A DNA stretch of 64,000 nucleotides from Achatina immaculata (taxonomy: Eukaryota > Mollusca > Gastropoda > Stylommatophora > Achatinidae). The notes under the pieces are model-generated. The model ran no database searches, was not told the origin of the DNA, and was given only the letters and a program-made list of their open reading frames with translations. The stretch spans positions 34,146,645 through 34,210,644 of the forward strand of contig CM019707.1 in the NCBI GenBank assembly GCA_009760885.1, written 5' to 3'. Positions 12,094 to 21,005 of the stretch are shown here, piece by piece. A program made the position numbers and the translations under genes. Numbering within the stretch: position 1 is the stretch's first letter; each line of letters starts with the position of its first letter.

Positions 12094-12640
12094 CCTGGTT
12101 CATAAGGGGATCGAAATAAAATTTTTTTTAAAAAGACACTTTTTTCCTATTCGCTGTGTTGCTGAACTCTCCAAGATCACCGGCCGGGGAGGGGATTGTA
12201 CAAGAGTTGTTCAAAAATGGACGCCATTGAACGGTTCTTTAGAAACGGCTGACTCCCTGCGAGCATGCGCGCGGCCGCGGCTTTTGAATTCCCGCCTGAT
12301 TACTGAAAAATAGGTCTTTGTGAAGATCCCAGGCCCAAGTGAATGGTGGCGATGGTAAGGAATTTCTGCTCAACCCGATGAAACAGGACGATTTTTTTGG
12401 AGTTCTCTGAGATGAAGGAAGAGACTTCTCCTTTCTGTTTTCTTCTTATTTCAAGAGACAGCAAAGGAATCCCTGGACCGTTATTGAACCCACACAAACT
12501 CCTGGATCGGCAGCACTAAGTCTGATACTGATGATATAATTTATTGACCTGTCAAGTCCCAACAGTTTCGGTAGAGAGAGTGGGTTAGTGGGTCCAAGAA
12601 AGAGGAAAGAAGTTTATCTGGAGAATTTAGGTTTGTATGT
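12090..12640. other. Unassigned sequence
   Basis: No gene, element or repeat recognised. The short frames at 11,981-12,313 and 12,300-12,497 resemble nothing I know. Confidence 0.5.
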
Positions 12641-12644
12641 GTGT

Positions 12645-12828
12645 ATGTATATACGTATGTATGTATGTATGTATGTATGTATGTATGTATGTATGTAGGT
12701 ATTATGTATGTATGTAGGTATGTATGTATGTAGGTATGTATGTATGTAGGTATGTATTTATGTATGTATGTATGTTGTTAGGTATGTATGTATGTAGGTA
12801 TGTATGTATGTAGGTATGTATGTATGTC

Positions 12829-12867
<39 letters not shown>

Positions 12868-12935
12868 GTCTATCTATCTATCTATCTTTCTGTCTCTGTC
12901 TGTCTATCTGTATGTATGTATGTATGTATGTAAAA
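12645..12935. repeat. (GTAT)n and (TCTA)n compound microsatellite
   Basis: GTAT/GTAG tetranucleotides run to about 12,826, TCTA tetranucleotides to about 12,890, then a short return to GTAT. Phased tetranucleotides give short frames of Tyr-Leu-Ser-Ile type. Confidence 0.95.
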
Positions 12936-13115
12936 AAGTAAAATTCCCCGTTTCCATTCCATTAAGGTATATCGGAGAACACGGTGCTAGGCCCACATTT
13001 TCCAAGACCTTCAGCACATGAAAGTCTGATATGGTCAGTATCACACCTGTGCGCATTTACCTTCCCAGATTTCTCTGGTACCCATTTTTATAGGCTGGGT
13101 GAACGCAGAGGCATT
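12936..13115 (-). mobile_element. SINE fragment, minus strand
   Basis: ATTAAGGTATATCGGAGAAC through GTGCTAGGCCCACATTTTCC and GATATGGTCAGTATCAC matches the SINE body at 2,561-2,700 and 15,380-15,520. It continues to GGCTGGGTGAACGCAG, where the tRNA-like head should follow but LINE-d sequence begins instead. Confidence 0.75.
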
Positions 13116-13548
13116 TTGGCGTGTTACATGGAGCCAGTTTTGTTTTATGGACGTGACGCTTGGTTTATGAATAAGAGAGTACAGCGAGAAATTGAGGCCA
13201 TGAAAATGTGGTTCATAAGAAGGATGTTGAAGGTACCATGGACAGCTAAGAAAACCAGCGAAGAGGTCTTAAGAGAGGCTGGAGTTAAAAGGTAAATTAC
13301 GGCAAAGATCACAGACAGAGAAGTGAGATTTGTAGGACATTTTCTGAGAAGAGGAAGATTGGAACACACTGGGGCAACTGGAAAAACTGATTAAGAAGAG
13401 AAAGATGAAGACAGAGGAAGAAGTTACTGAATGGGCTGTCAGTGTTGCTAGAAAGAAAGTCACCGGAGGATCTCATAATCAAGTCTAAAGACAGGAAATT
13501 GTGGAGAGAAATGATCGCCTACGCCACGCTGCACGGCACTTGATTAAT
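13116..13548 (+). pseudogene. LINE-d 3' remnant (RT C-terminal region)
   Basis: Codons near 13,130-13,290 give a LINE C-terminal pattern: LFYGRDAW, then MWFIRRMLKVPWTAKKTSEE. A stop at about 13,292 and frame changes follow. The later part still carries the RFVGHFLRRGRLEH-type block (about 13,326-13,365) that corresponds to FIGHVMRRGG in the copy at 57,350. The end GCACGGCACTTGATT aligns with that copy's 3' end GCACGGCACATGATGATG. The 5' end is truncated and joined to a SINE fragment. The protein would be the region downstream of the RT catalytic core of an APE-type LINE. Dead copy. Confidence 0.8.
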
Positions 13549-13785
13549 TGACCAGAAGAAAAATGCCACAGTTGGGACTGAAACTGGTACCACCTGATTA
13601 GCAAACCTAGGGCCTAACCACTACCCCGTAGTTAGACAAATATTCCCTGTATCTAATTATCTACTTCTCTATCCCTTTGTTGCTCTCTTTCTTTCGTGAT
13701 CTCCTCAACCTTTTTCACGACTGTCCTCATTTCTCCCATGCACCAGACAGTCGCAGAATCACCTGTCAACATGTAACTAACAACT
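13549..13785. other. Unassigned sequence between two LINE remnants
   Basis: No feature recognised. It separates LINE-d from LINE-e. Confidence 0.5.
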
Positions 13786-14262
13786 TTGACTTTTCAATAC
13801 AAACGTAAAGACTGTCTTGCAATATGGTTCAGAGACATGGGTTATGACCAAGACAATACAACAGAGGATACAAACATTCATGAACTACTGCTTGATGAGG
13901 ATTTTAAAAATAAAATGGCAGGACAAGATCAGGAACGAGGAGGTCTGGGAAAGGGCAGGACAAGAAACTATGAACCTACAAATCATGTCTAAGAAATGGA
14001 GGTGGATTGGTTACACTCTGAGAAATTCCAGCACCAGCATAGTAAGACGGGCACTGACATGGAATCCCCAAAGAAATAGAAAACGAGGAAGACCTAGACT
14101 TACCTGGAGAAGAGAAATGATGACAGTGCTCAGAGACAAGGGATGCACATGGAACGAAGCAGAGTATAATTCCAAGAACAGGGATGACTGGAGAGCCTTT
14201 ATCCATGGCCTATGTTCTCAAAGGAGTGAAAGACGACGATGATGATGATGATGATGAACTGG
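13786..14262 (+). pseudogene. LINE-e 3' remnant with (GAT)n tail
   Basis: The frame at 13,817-14,242 has the RT-associated C-terminal motifs of an APE-type LINE: YGSETWVMTK, then KWRWIGYTLRN, then a basic block NRKRGRPRLTWRRE, then a terminal DDWRAFIHGLCSQRSERR. A second frame (13,786-13,992) covers part of the N-terminal side, so at least one frameshift is present. After the stop comes (GATGAT)n at about 14,237-14,257, the tail expected at the 3' end of this LINE type. The element is 5'-truncated, with no RT palm, so it cannot move by itself. Confidence 0.82.
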
Positions 14263-14600
14263 CAACCTTTGTCTCTAGCAACCAAACTTTACTTTAATTC
14301 TTCTTTTTTATTACTTTACTGTTATTTTCACAACATGGTCGAATTCAGTGCGCAAGTAAGAGCTATGTGATGTGATGAGAATCGCCTGGAAAATTTTTTC
14401 GAAGCTGATTCACTTACATAGATAATGATATAGTACCGCTATTATGAATAGGCGTTCTAGAACTGCAGAGGTATGACACAGAAAATTATGTTGTTGGAGG
14501 CCGGAGCATAGAGGTCTAAGAAGTGCGATACCAAAGAAAACTGCTCTAGAGAGAGAGAGGTTGTCTGAACCTGTCCCATTTGTTCGTCCATGGGCTCCGC
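14263..14600. other. Unassigned sequence
   Basis: Nothing recognised apart from a short (GA)n at about 14,550. Confidence 0.5.
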
Positions 14601-15150
14601 CAACAAAGTTTATCCTGACAAACTGGGTAGAGCTCCACCAACAAGGTTTATCCTGGCAAACTGAGGTAGAGCTCCATCAACAAGGTTTATCCTGGCAAAC
14701 TGAGGTAGAGCTCCATCAACAAGGTTTATCCTGGCAAACTGAGGTAGAGCTCCACCAACAAGGTTTATCCTGGCAAACTGAGGTAGAGCTCCACCAACAA
14801 GGTTTATCCTGGCAAACTGAGGTAGAGCTCCACCAACAAGGTTTATCCTGGTAAACTGAGGTAGAGCTCCATCAACAAGGTTTATCCTGGCAAACTGAGG
14901 TAGAGCTCCGCCAACAAAGTTTATCCTGACAAACTGAGGTAGAGCTCCATCAACAAGGTTTATCCTGGCAAACTGAGGTAGAGCTCCATCAACAAGGTTT
15001 ATCCTGGCAAACTGAGGTAGAGCTCCATCAACAAGGTTTATCCTGGCAAACTGAGGTAGAGCTCCACCAACAAGGTTTATCCTGACAAACTGGGTAGAGC
15101 TCCACCAACAAGGTTTATCCTGACAAACTGGGTAGAGCTCCACCACATAG
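14601..15150. repeat. 39-bp minisatellite, about 14 copies, open on both strands
   Basis: The core is GAGCTCCAtCAACAAGGTTT followed by ATCCTGGCAAACTGAGGTA. The unit is 13 codons long with no stop in the relevant frames, so both strands stay open: the minus-strand frame 15,197-14,610 reads as a 13-residue repeat around INLVGGALPQFAR, and the plus-strand frame 14,561-14,854 repeats VELHQQGLSWQTE. I see no flanking sequence that would make it a real gene. Every unit has a SacI-like GAGCTC. Confidence 0.93.
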
Positions 15151-15253
15151 TCCCCTATGATCTGCTTTTTTTTTGTGGGTCCATTAGAAGTCTTCAATCA
15201 TTTCCAGCACGATGATTATGTTCCAAGATTTTGGGTCGCAGTATAAAATATTT

Positions 15254-15532
15254 GGTGGCCTGGGTGGCTGAGTGGTTAGATGCTCGGCCTTCTAATCGGA
15301 TGGTACCAGGTTCAAATCCCAACAGTAGGGATTTTTTCTGGTACCACAGCATCAGAAAGGCCCCAGGGTCTATTCAGTTTTTTTTTTTTAATAATGGCGT
15401 ACCAGAGAAATCTTGGAAGGTAAATTCAGCCAGGAGTGATACTGATCATATCACACTTCCATGTGCTGATTGTCTTGGAAATATGGGCCTTATCCCCTAT
15501 ATGCCTTAATGGCATTTACCTTTTACCTTTTC
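15254..15532 (+). mobile_element. tRNA-derived SINE, plus strand, nearly full length
   Basis: A box TGGCTGAGTGGTTAG begins at 15,265, and B box GGTTCAAATCC is at 15,309-15,319, with spacing as in a tRNA gene. Then come a T-rich or oligo-T section (15,320-15,390), the shared SINE body (GTGATACTGATCATATCACA, then CTTGGAAATATGGGCC) and a tail ATGGCATTTACCTTTTACC. It is related to the 2,561 SINEs in its body, but the head is a different tRNA relic, so this is probably another subfamily. Confidence 0.85.
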
Positions 15533-15731
15533 TTATTTCAGTGGTAAAAACATACGGAGTTATTGTTCTGGTGGATCTACTTATATACTCTTTGAAACAC
15601 ACAGCACTAGCGAGCATGAAGGATATATGAGACATGAATAATCACCAGATTTCATTTCATAGACTGCCGGGTACCCGAGGAGTGGCTCGGCAGGGAAGGA
15701 AGTGATCGCCCGGGCTCGTAGTGATTTAGTC
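15533..15731. other. Unassigned sequence
   Basis: No recognised feature. Short frames here overlap the neighbouring 57-bp repeat. Confidence 0.45.
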
Positions 15732-15900
15732 CCGACACACAACAAACTGAGCTCAGATGATCTGACCCAGAGAGTGCGATAAACTATCCCGACACACAAC
15801 AAACTGAGCTCAGATGATCTGACCCAGAGAGTGCGATAAACTATCCCGACACACAACAAACTGAGCTCAGATGATCTGACCCAGAGAGTGCGGAAACTAT
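15732..15900. repeat. 57-bp tandem repeat, three copies
   Basis: The unit begins CCCGACACACAACAAACTGA and ends near GAGAGTGCGATAAACTAT; the third copy has GCGGAAACTAT. The copies are otherwise nearly identical. The 57-bp length (19 codons) yields a repeated peptide on the minus strand. Confidence 0.92.
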
Positions 15901-16335
15901 CAGTTGGTCGATATTCTCGCGTCTATGTTTGTCTGTTTCTTCTAACTTTAACCTTGACCTGACCAGACCGTCATCTCAGTCAGTAACCAACTACCTGAAC
16001 TGACCAGGCTGCAACTGTCCGAAACACATCAAAGCCTGGTTTATCAAGGTTTCTGGACGACCAATCAGAATGGCTCGCCAGCAGACAGGAGGTAATACCA
16101 GGTAATACACGCTAATCTACCTGTGGATGTTAAGGTCTGGTCTGAGATTAAAAACTGCCCAGGGTCCTTCCGAACAAGGAGCCTTGCTCGTCACGGCAGT
16201 ATTAAAGCAGTTCTATGAAGACAAGACACCAGCAAAGGTGCTACTGTGTTCCAGTACCCAAGAGTAGTTTTTCTAACGGTTTACCGTGGCACAATGTTTT
16301 GTCGTCAGAGAGCTAGAAATATGGCGTCAATTGTT
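15901..16335. other. Unassigned sequence
   Basis: No gene or element recognised up to the (CA)n tract at 16,335-16,382. Confidence 0.5.
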
Positions 16336-16854
16336 ACACACACACTCACACTCACACACACACACTCACACACACACACATATATATTGCATGAAATTGA
16401 AACAGCAGTGAATTTAATGGCTAACAACAAAGCTGCAGGTGAAGACGAAATAACACCCAAAATATTAAAAGTTATTAATAATGACAACATGAGACAACTA
16501 CATAGAATGTTTAACAAGATTTGGAAAGAAGAAAAGGTCCCTTCTAAATGGAAAAAAGGAATCATTGTTAAAATACCAAAAAGGCAACCTTAGTGACTGT
16601 AAAAATTGAGGAGGAGTAACCTTAATATCAGTTGTGTCAAAAGTATTTTGCTAGGTCATTTTGAATAGACTTAAAGATATAGTGGATACTGCAATGAGAG
16701 AAGAACAAGCAGGATTTCGAAAAGGGAGAAGCTGTCTCGACCAGATCTTTACTCTAAGAATAATACTTGAAGAACATATTGAAAAGCAGAAACCATTAAT
16801 ACTGAACTTCACAGGCTTTTTAAAAGGCATTTGATAACATACACAGAGATCCAT

Positions 16855-17156
16855 TATAGAGAACTACAAGAAATTAATACTGAAGAAGGCTGGCTAGTAA
16901 AGAGGATTAAAGAGAGAAAACGTAAATATTTTGGACACATTAAACGTCATGATAATCTAGAGAAAACCTTCTTGGAAGGGTACATAATGGGAAAAAGAAA
17001 GAGTGAAGACCAAGGCGAAGATGGCTACAAGACATCGTTGATAATCTGCAAATGGATGCACCAGCAGTAGGCCATCTTGCTCACAACCGAGAGGCCTACA
17101 TGAGAGCTGTTAGGAAGGTAAAGTTCCGTGAGGGACATGCAAATGAATGATGATGA
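16855..17156 (+). mobile_element. LINE-b 3' fragment nested in LINE-c
   Basis: A foreign block splits LINE-c between the codons for HRDPL and W. It encodes the LINE-b C-terminus: EEGWLVKRIKERKRKYFGHI, then HDNLEKTFLEGYIMGKRK, then a frame break and the GHLAHNREAY-type end, finishing in CATGCAAATGAATGATGATG. The same end occurs at 40,583 (minus) and in the duplicated fragments at 20,050 and 21,567. LINE-c coding resumes at TGGAATATC. Confidence 0.82.
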
Positions 17157-17612
17157 TGGAATATCATCTTAAATTGCCAACATCATTAAGGACTTCTATA
17201 ATGGATATGTTTGTGCAGTCAAAACAGAAGAAGGGACGAGTGAATGGTTCCAGATTGAAACTGGCGTGAAACAAGGATGTATACTGTCTCCTTTGCTTTT
17301 TGGAATTACAATAGACTTCATAATGAAAAAAAATGCTGCACAGGTAACACAGGTATTGACTGTGTACATAGGACCCAACTAGAAGATCTTTATTTTGCTG
17401 ATGACATAACTCTTATCAGTAACACTGTGAATTCCATGCAAGAAAAACAGATACCCTGTCTTCAATGGCTAGCAAAATAATACTTGAAGTTAACAATGAA
17501 AAAATAAAAATAATGAAAATTCCCTTTAATCAAAATGGAAAAATAAACGTAGAAAGGATAGATATTGAAAAACTCAATCAATTTGCATACCTTGGCAGCT
17601 ACATAGACCAGG

Positions 17613-18155
17613 ATGGTGACACCAGAAAAGAAGTTAGAATCAGAATTTGCAAAAGCAGCATCGATCTTCACGAATCTTGAGAACATATGGAATTCAAAAG
17701 TTATAAACACAAAAACCAAGTTAAGATTATTCAATTCTAATGTAATATCCACCCTTATTTATGCATGCGAAAGCTGGAAAACAACTAACGAAATAGACAA
17801 GAAATTAGACTCTTTTGAAAACAAATGCCTAAGGAAAATACTCGGCATCAAGTGGAACGAATTCAAGAACAATGCAGAGATAAGACAGATGACTGAACAA
17901 CAACCAGTCTCATGGTTGATCAGGAAAAGGAGATGGACATATGTTGGACACGTGATGAGAAGAAACAGTCAGAGAATAGAAAAACAAGCTATCATGTGGA
18001 ACACAACTGGCCAACGAAAAAGGGGCAGACCGCGTGAAACTCTGAAGAGGACATTGTTAAGAGAGGCCAGATTAATAGGCATAAAATCCTTTGATGAGGT
18101 TGAAAGGCTCGCCGAAGACAGGAAAATTGGCGAACTACCTGCGAGCCCTGTGTGA
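17613..18155 (+). CDS. LINE-c RT C-terminal region, open for 180 codons
   Basis: This is the longest open part of LINE-c. It carries the ACESWKTTNEIDKKLDSFEN block, CLRKILGIKW, the RRWTYVGHVMRRNS motif and the basic QRKRGRPRETLKRTLLREAR segment, and ends after AEDRKIGELPASPV. These are typical of the region after the RT palm in RTE-like LINEs, thought to help bind template RNA. The first residues belong to the frame-shifted end of the preceding block, so the annotated start is not a real translation start. It has no palm domain of its own and is a relic. Confidence 0.8.
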   Translation: MVTPEKKLESEFAKAASIFTNLENIWNSKVINTKTKLRLFNSNVISTLIYACESWKTTNEIDKKLDSFENKCLRKILGIKWNEFKNNAEIRQMTEQQPVSWLIRKRRWTYVGHVMRRNSQRIEKQAIMWNTTGQRKRGRPRETLKRTLLREARLIGIKSFDEVERLAEDRKIGELPASPV

Positions 18156-18182
18156 CGTTTAACGGCACGGGAAGGATGTAAG

Positions 18183-18185
<3 letters not shown>

Positions 18186-18246
<61 letters not shown>

Positions 18247-18300
18247 CGTGAGTGCGTGTGTGCGTGTGTGCGTGAGTGAGTGTCTCTGTGTGTGTATGAG
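18186..18300. repeat. (TA)n then (TG)n microsatellite
   Basis: About 45 bp of alternating TA followed by TGTG/GCGTG repeats. It directly follows the LINE-c 3' end and may have grown from its tail. Confidence 0.95.
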
Positions 18301-18400
18301 ACCGTGAGCAAATTACACCGCACTTTTGATTATTTATTTGAAAAATACGTGGCAGAACCCAGAGCAATTTAATTCCAATCCAGCGTGAACTTAAAAATGG

Positions 18401-19268
18401 TCAGAGATCTGTGCCACCAAGCCTGCCAGAGATCTGTGCCACCAAGCCTGCCAGAGATCTGTGCCACCAAGCCTGCCAGAGATCTGTGCCACCAAGCCTG
18501 CCAGAGATCTGTGCCACCAAGCCTGCTAGAGATCTGTGCCACCAAGCCTGCTAGAGATCTGTGCCACCAAGCCTGTCAGAGATCTGTGCCACCAAGCCGC
18601 TCAGAGATCTGTGCCACCAAGCCTGCCAGAGATCTGTGCCACCAAGCCTGCTAGAGATCTGTGCCACCAAGCCTGCCAGAGATCTGTGCCACCAAGCCGC
18701 TCAGAGATCTGTGCCACCAAGCCTGCTAGAGATCTGTGCCACCAAGCCTGCTAGAGATCTGTGCCACCAAGCCTGCTAGAGATCTGTGCCACCAAGCCTG
18801 CTAGAGATCTGTGCCACCAAGCCTGTCAGAGATCTGTGCCACCAAGCCTGCTAGAGATCTGTGCCACCAAGCCTGCTAGAGATCTGTGCCACCAAGCCTG
18901 CTAGAGATCTGTGCCACCAAGCCTGCCAGAGATCTGTGCCACCAAGCCTGCCAGAGATCTGTGCCACCAAGCCTGCTAGAGATCTGTGCCACCAAGCCTG
19001 CTAGAGATCTGTGCCACCAAGCCTGCTAGAGATCTGTGCCACCAAGCCTGCCAGAGATCTGTGCCACCAAGCCTGCTAAAGATCTGTGCCACCAAGCCTG
19101 CCAGAGATCTGTGCCACCAAGCCTGCCAGAGATCTGTGCCACCAAGCCTGCCAGAGATCTGTGCCACCAAGCCTGCCAGAGATCTGTGCCACCAAGCCTG
19201 CCAGAGATCTGTGCCACCAAGCCTGCCAGAGATCTGTGCCACCAAGCCTGCTAGAGATCTGTGCCAGA
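18401..19268. repeat. 25-bp minisatellite, about 34 copies
   Basis: The unit is GCCACCAAGCCTGCCAGAGA plus TCTGT, with variants at one position (CTGCTAG, CTGTCAG, CGCTCAG). It carries AGATCT in every copy. No unit contains a stop in most frames, and 25 is not a multiple of three, so open frames of up to 130 codons appear on both strands reading a 25-residue repeat. They look like array artefacts: no shared start and no flanking exon. Confidence 0.95.
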
Positions 19269-19488
19269 TCTGTGTTGTTCCTATTCTCGGAGTCTGTGGT
19301 TCAAGTCACAGGCTATTCTCCTCCATATCCCCTCTCCCTCGTCTAAAAATGTCTTGTCTAGGACTTTTCCCGATCTGATCATGCAGCACCTGGTTCTATT
19401 TCCTTACAAAAGTTTTCTTTGCAGGCCGTCTGATGAGGTCCAGGCCGGTGCAGGTGAGTGCACGAGAAGCATGTCTCTCTACTGACAC
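19269..19488. other. Unassigned sequence
   Basis: No recognised feature between the 25-bp array and the 1.5-kb duplication. Confidence 0.5.
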
Positions 19489-20064
19489 TTGCAGGAGAAT
19501 GTCAAAACTAAGCCGTAATTCGTCACAGCATTAGCGCCAGCCACTGAACAAAGAGAGGTATAAATAGAGAACTGAAAAGAATCATTTTTTCGCTTTGTAT
19601 TCACCTTTATTGATTCCTTGTTTTGACAAAGGTCTCTCCTAGCAAAGGGAGATTGTACTGGAGCATTTCGTCACAAGTTAATGTTTAACAAATCATTACT
19701 GCTACACTCTGCCTCAAACAGTTACTGCAGGCATTCGCGTTTATATTGAAATGGATAATGGTTACCGCTCAGCTAATTTCATGGGAACTTTATCACTTCT
19801 GTTGTTACAAACTGGAAGAAAAAAAAATAGTAAATAGTAAATGAAAGACCAGCTTCGGAAAACCGAACAAAGCACCAAGAAAGAGAAACATCACCTCAGT
19901 GTAGCATCTGAAATATGAAATTATTTCTGGGGGAAAGTAGCAAAACTTTTGACCAGAAGAAAGTTAAAGATAAACGAGCTACACAACATTCTAAAAGTGG
20001 CTGGTTGATATTTACCAGTCAGTTCTTTAAGTCCTAGCTATATCCGTGTATTTATGGCTCAGTT

Positions 20065-20300
20065 TCAGTCAGTTATGCCCCTTGCGGAACTTGGCCTCCC
20101 TAACAGCTCTCCTGTAGGCCCCTCGGTTGTAAGCAAGATGCCCTGCTGCTGAAGCATCAATTTGCAGATCATCAACAATGTCTTGCAGCCATCGTCCCCT
20201 TGATCTTCCTCTCTTTCTTTTTCCTGTTATGTATCCATCCAAAACTGTTTTCTCTAAACTTTCTTGACGTTTAATGTGTCCAAAATATTAAAGTATTCTA
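20065..20300 (-). mobile_element. LINE-b 3' fragment (first copy)
   Basis: Minus strand. From CAAAATATTAAAG near 20,290 it reads back through the ECR of LINE-b: GHIKRQESLEKTVLDGYITG-like codons, a basic Lys/Arg stretch, then the terminal segment ending in GCCCCTTGCGGAACTTGGCC on the plus strand. It aligns with 40,590-40,815. Only about 235 bp remain. Confidence 0.8.
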
Positions 20301-20404
20301 GACGGATTATCTAGAAACGAAACGCAGGACATTCACACAGGCAGACTTCCAGAATTCAGGTGGAGGTACACAGATGACGTCACCGGAGTCACCAGTCTGG
20401 TGAA

Positions 20405-20460
20405 AAAAGTTAAAGGTAAAGGTAATCCTGTCATGCCTTAGAGGTACATAGGGAATCTGA
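20405..20460 (-). mobile_element. SINE 3' scrap
   Basis: The plus strand reads AAAGGTAAAGGTAATCCTGT then CATGCCTTAGAGGTACATAG. This is the reverse of the SINE terminus at 50,085-50,118 (CATCAAAGGCATGACAGGGT). Very short. Confidence 0.55.
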
Positions 20461-21005
20461 TGAAGAATAAGACCAACTCGGCCAGTCCGCACGTCAAACT
20501 TAGATCTGAAATTTCCGACAAGTCTGTCATGTTTTCATACATGAAACTATGTATTGGCACGGACGGTATTTCCATTTCTGCGTTCTTCTTTATACTTCCT
20601 CCGGTCCTTAAACTTCAAGGACACCATCCCATACTCCCACCTCCTCCGTCTTCTCCGTCTATGCCAGAATGGCTCAGACTTCACGGGCCAGTCTCATAAA
20701 TTACGGGCATTCTTCTATCCTGAAAGAAAGTTCCTTGGTAAGCCTTCAAACGAGACCAGAAAGTGAGCCGGCAAGAAGCTTTCATGAGAAAACTTTGTCA
20801 ACGACATCAAGGGCCCAGAGAAATTAGCGTTCCATTTTCATCCTCATGGCCAGACTGGTTAAGACAATTCTCTACCGCCATCTACCGCTGCTACATTTGG
20901 AACCCGATACTCGAGACATCTTTTCTAAAGCTGGACTATTAACCTACTTGCGAGAGCCAGGCCTGAAAGATTTTCTCGCCCACAATCATGTCAGAAGATC
21001 ACAGT

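Larger units (their letters stand above)
16385..18178 (+). mobile_element. LINE-c, 5'-truncated, interrupted by a LINE-b fragment
   Basis: The element covers much of a reverse transcriptase and the C-terminal region. In order: an RT entry region with KAAGEDEITPKIL and WKKGIIVKIPK (16,390-16,590); EEQAGFRKGRSCLDQIF (about 16,700-16,750); KAFDNIHRDPLW (about 16,822-16,853 plus TGG at 17,157); TGVKQGCILSPLLFGI (about 17,263-17,310); the catalytic LYFADDITLIS (about 17,388-17,420); then LNQFAYLGSYI and the C-terminal frame. Frameshifts and stops occur around 16,590, 17,340, 17,440 and 17,650. The 3' end is GCACGGGAAGGATGTAAG followed by (TA)n. No endonuclease domain is present, so it is 5'-truncated. 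Confidence 0.85.
19489..21005. repeat. Tandem segmental duplication, first copy (about 1.52 kb)
   Basis: The 1,517-bp offset is constant between the copies: TTGCAGGAGAATGTCAAAAC starts at 19,489 and again at 21,006. The unit carries a minus-strand LINE-b fragment (20,065-20,300), a SINE 3' scrap (20,405-20,458) and otherwise unassigned sequence. Three plus-strand frames of 60-79 codons in the unit match no family I know. I noticed no internal differences between copies, which implies a very recent event or an assembly duplication. Confidence 0.93.

Noticed and set aside
14610..15197. 195-codon minus-strand frame as a secreted repeat protein
   Set aside because: Every residue comes from the 39-bp array; the opposite strand is equally open; no signal peptide or flanking coding sequence is visible.
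15258..15330. Functional tRNA gene
   Set aside because: Head of a SINE: no acceptor-stem pairing visible, and a SINE body follows.
18385..19378. Long open frames (up to 130 codons) over the 25-bp array as a repetitive protein gene
   Set aside because: They occur in several frames and on both strands, start at any array Met, and have no exon context. The array simply lacks stops.
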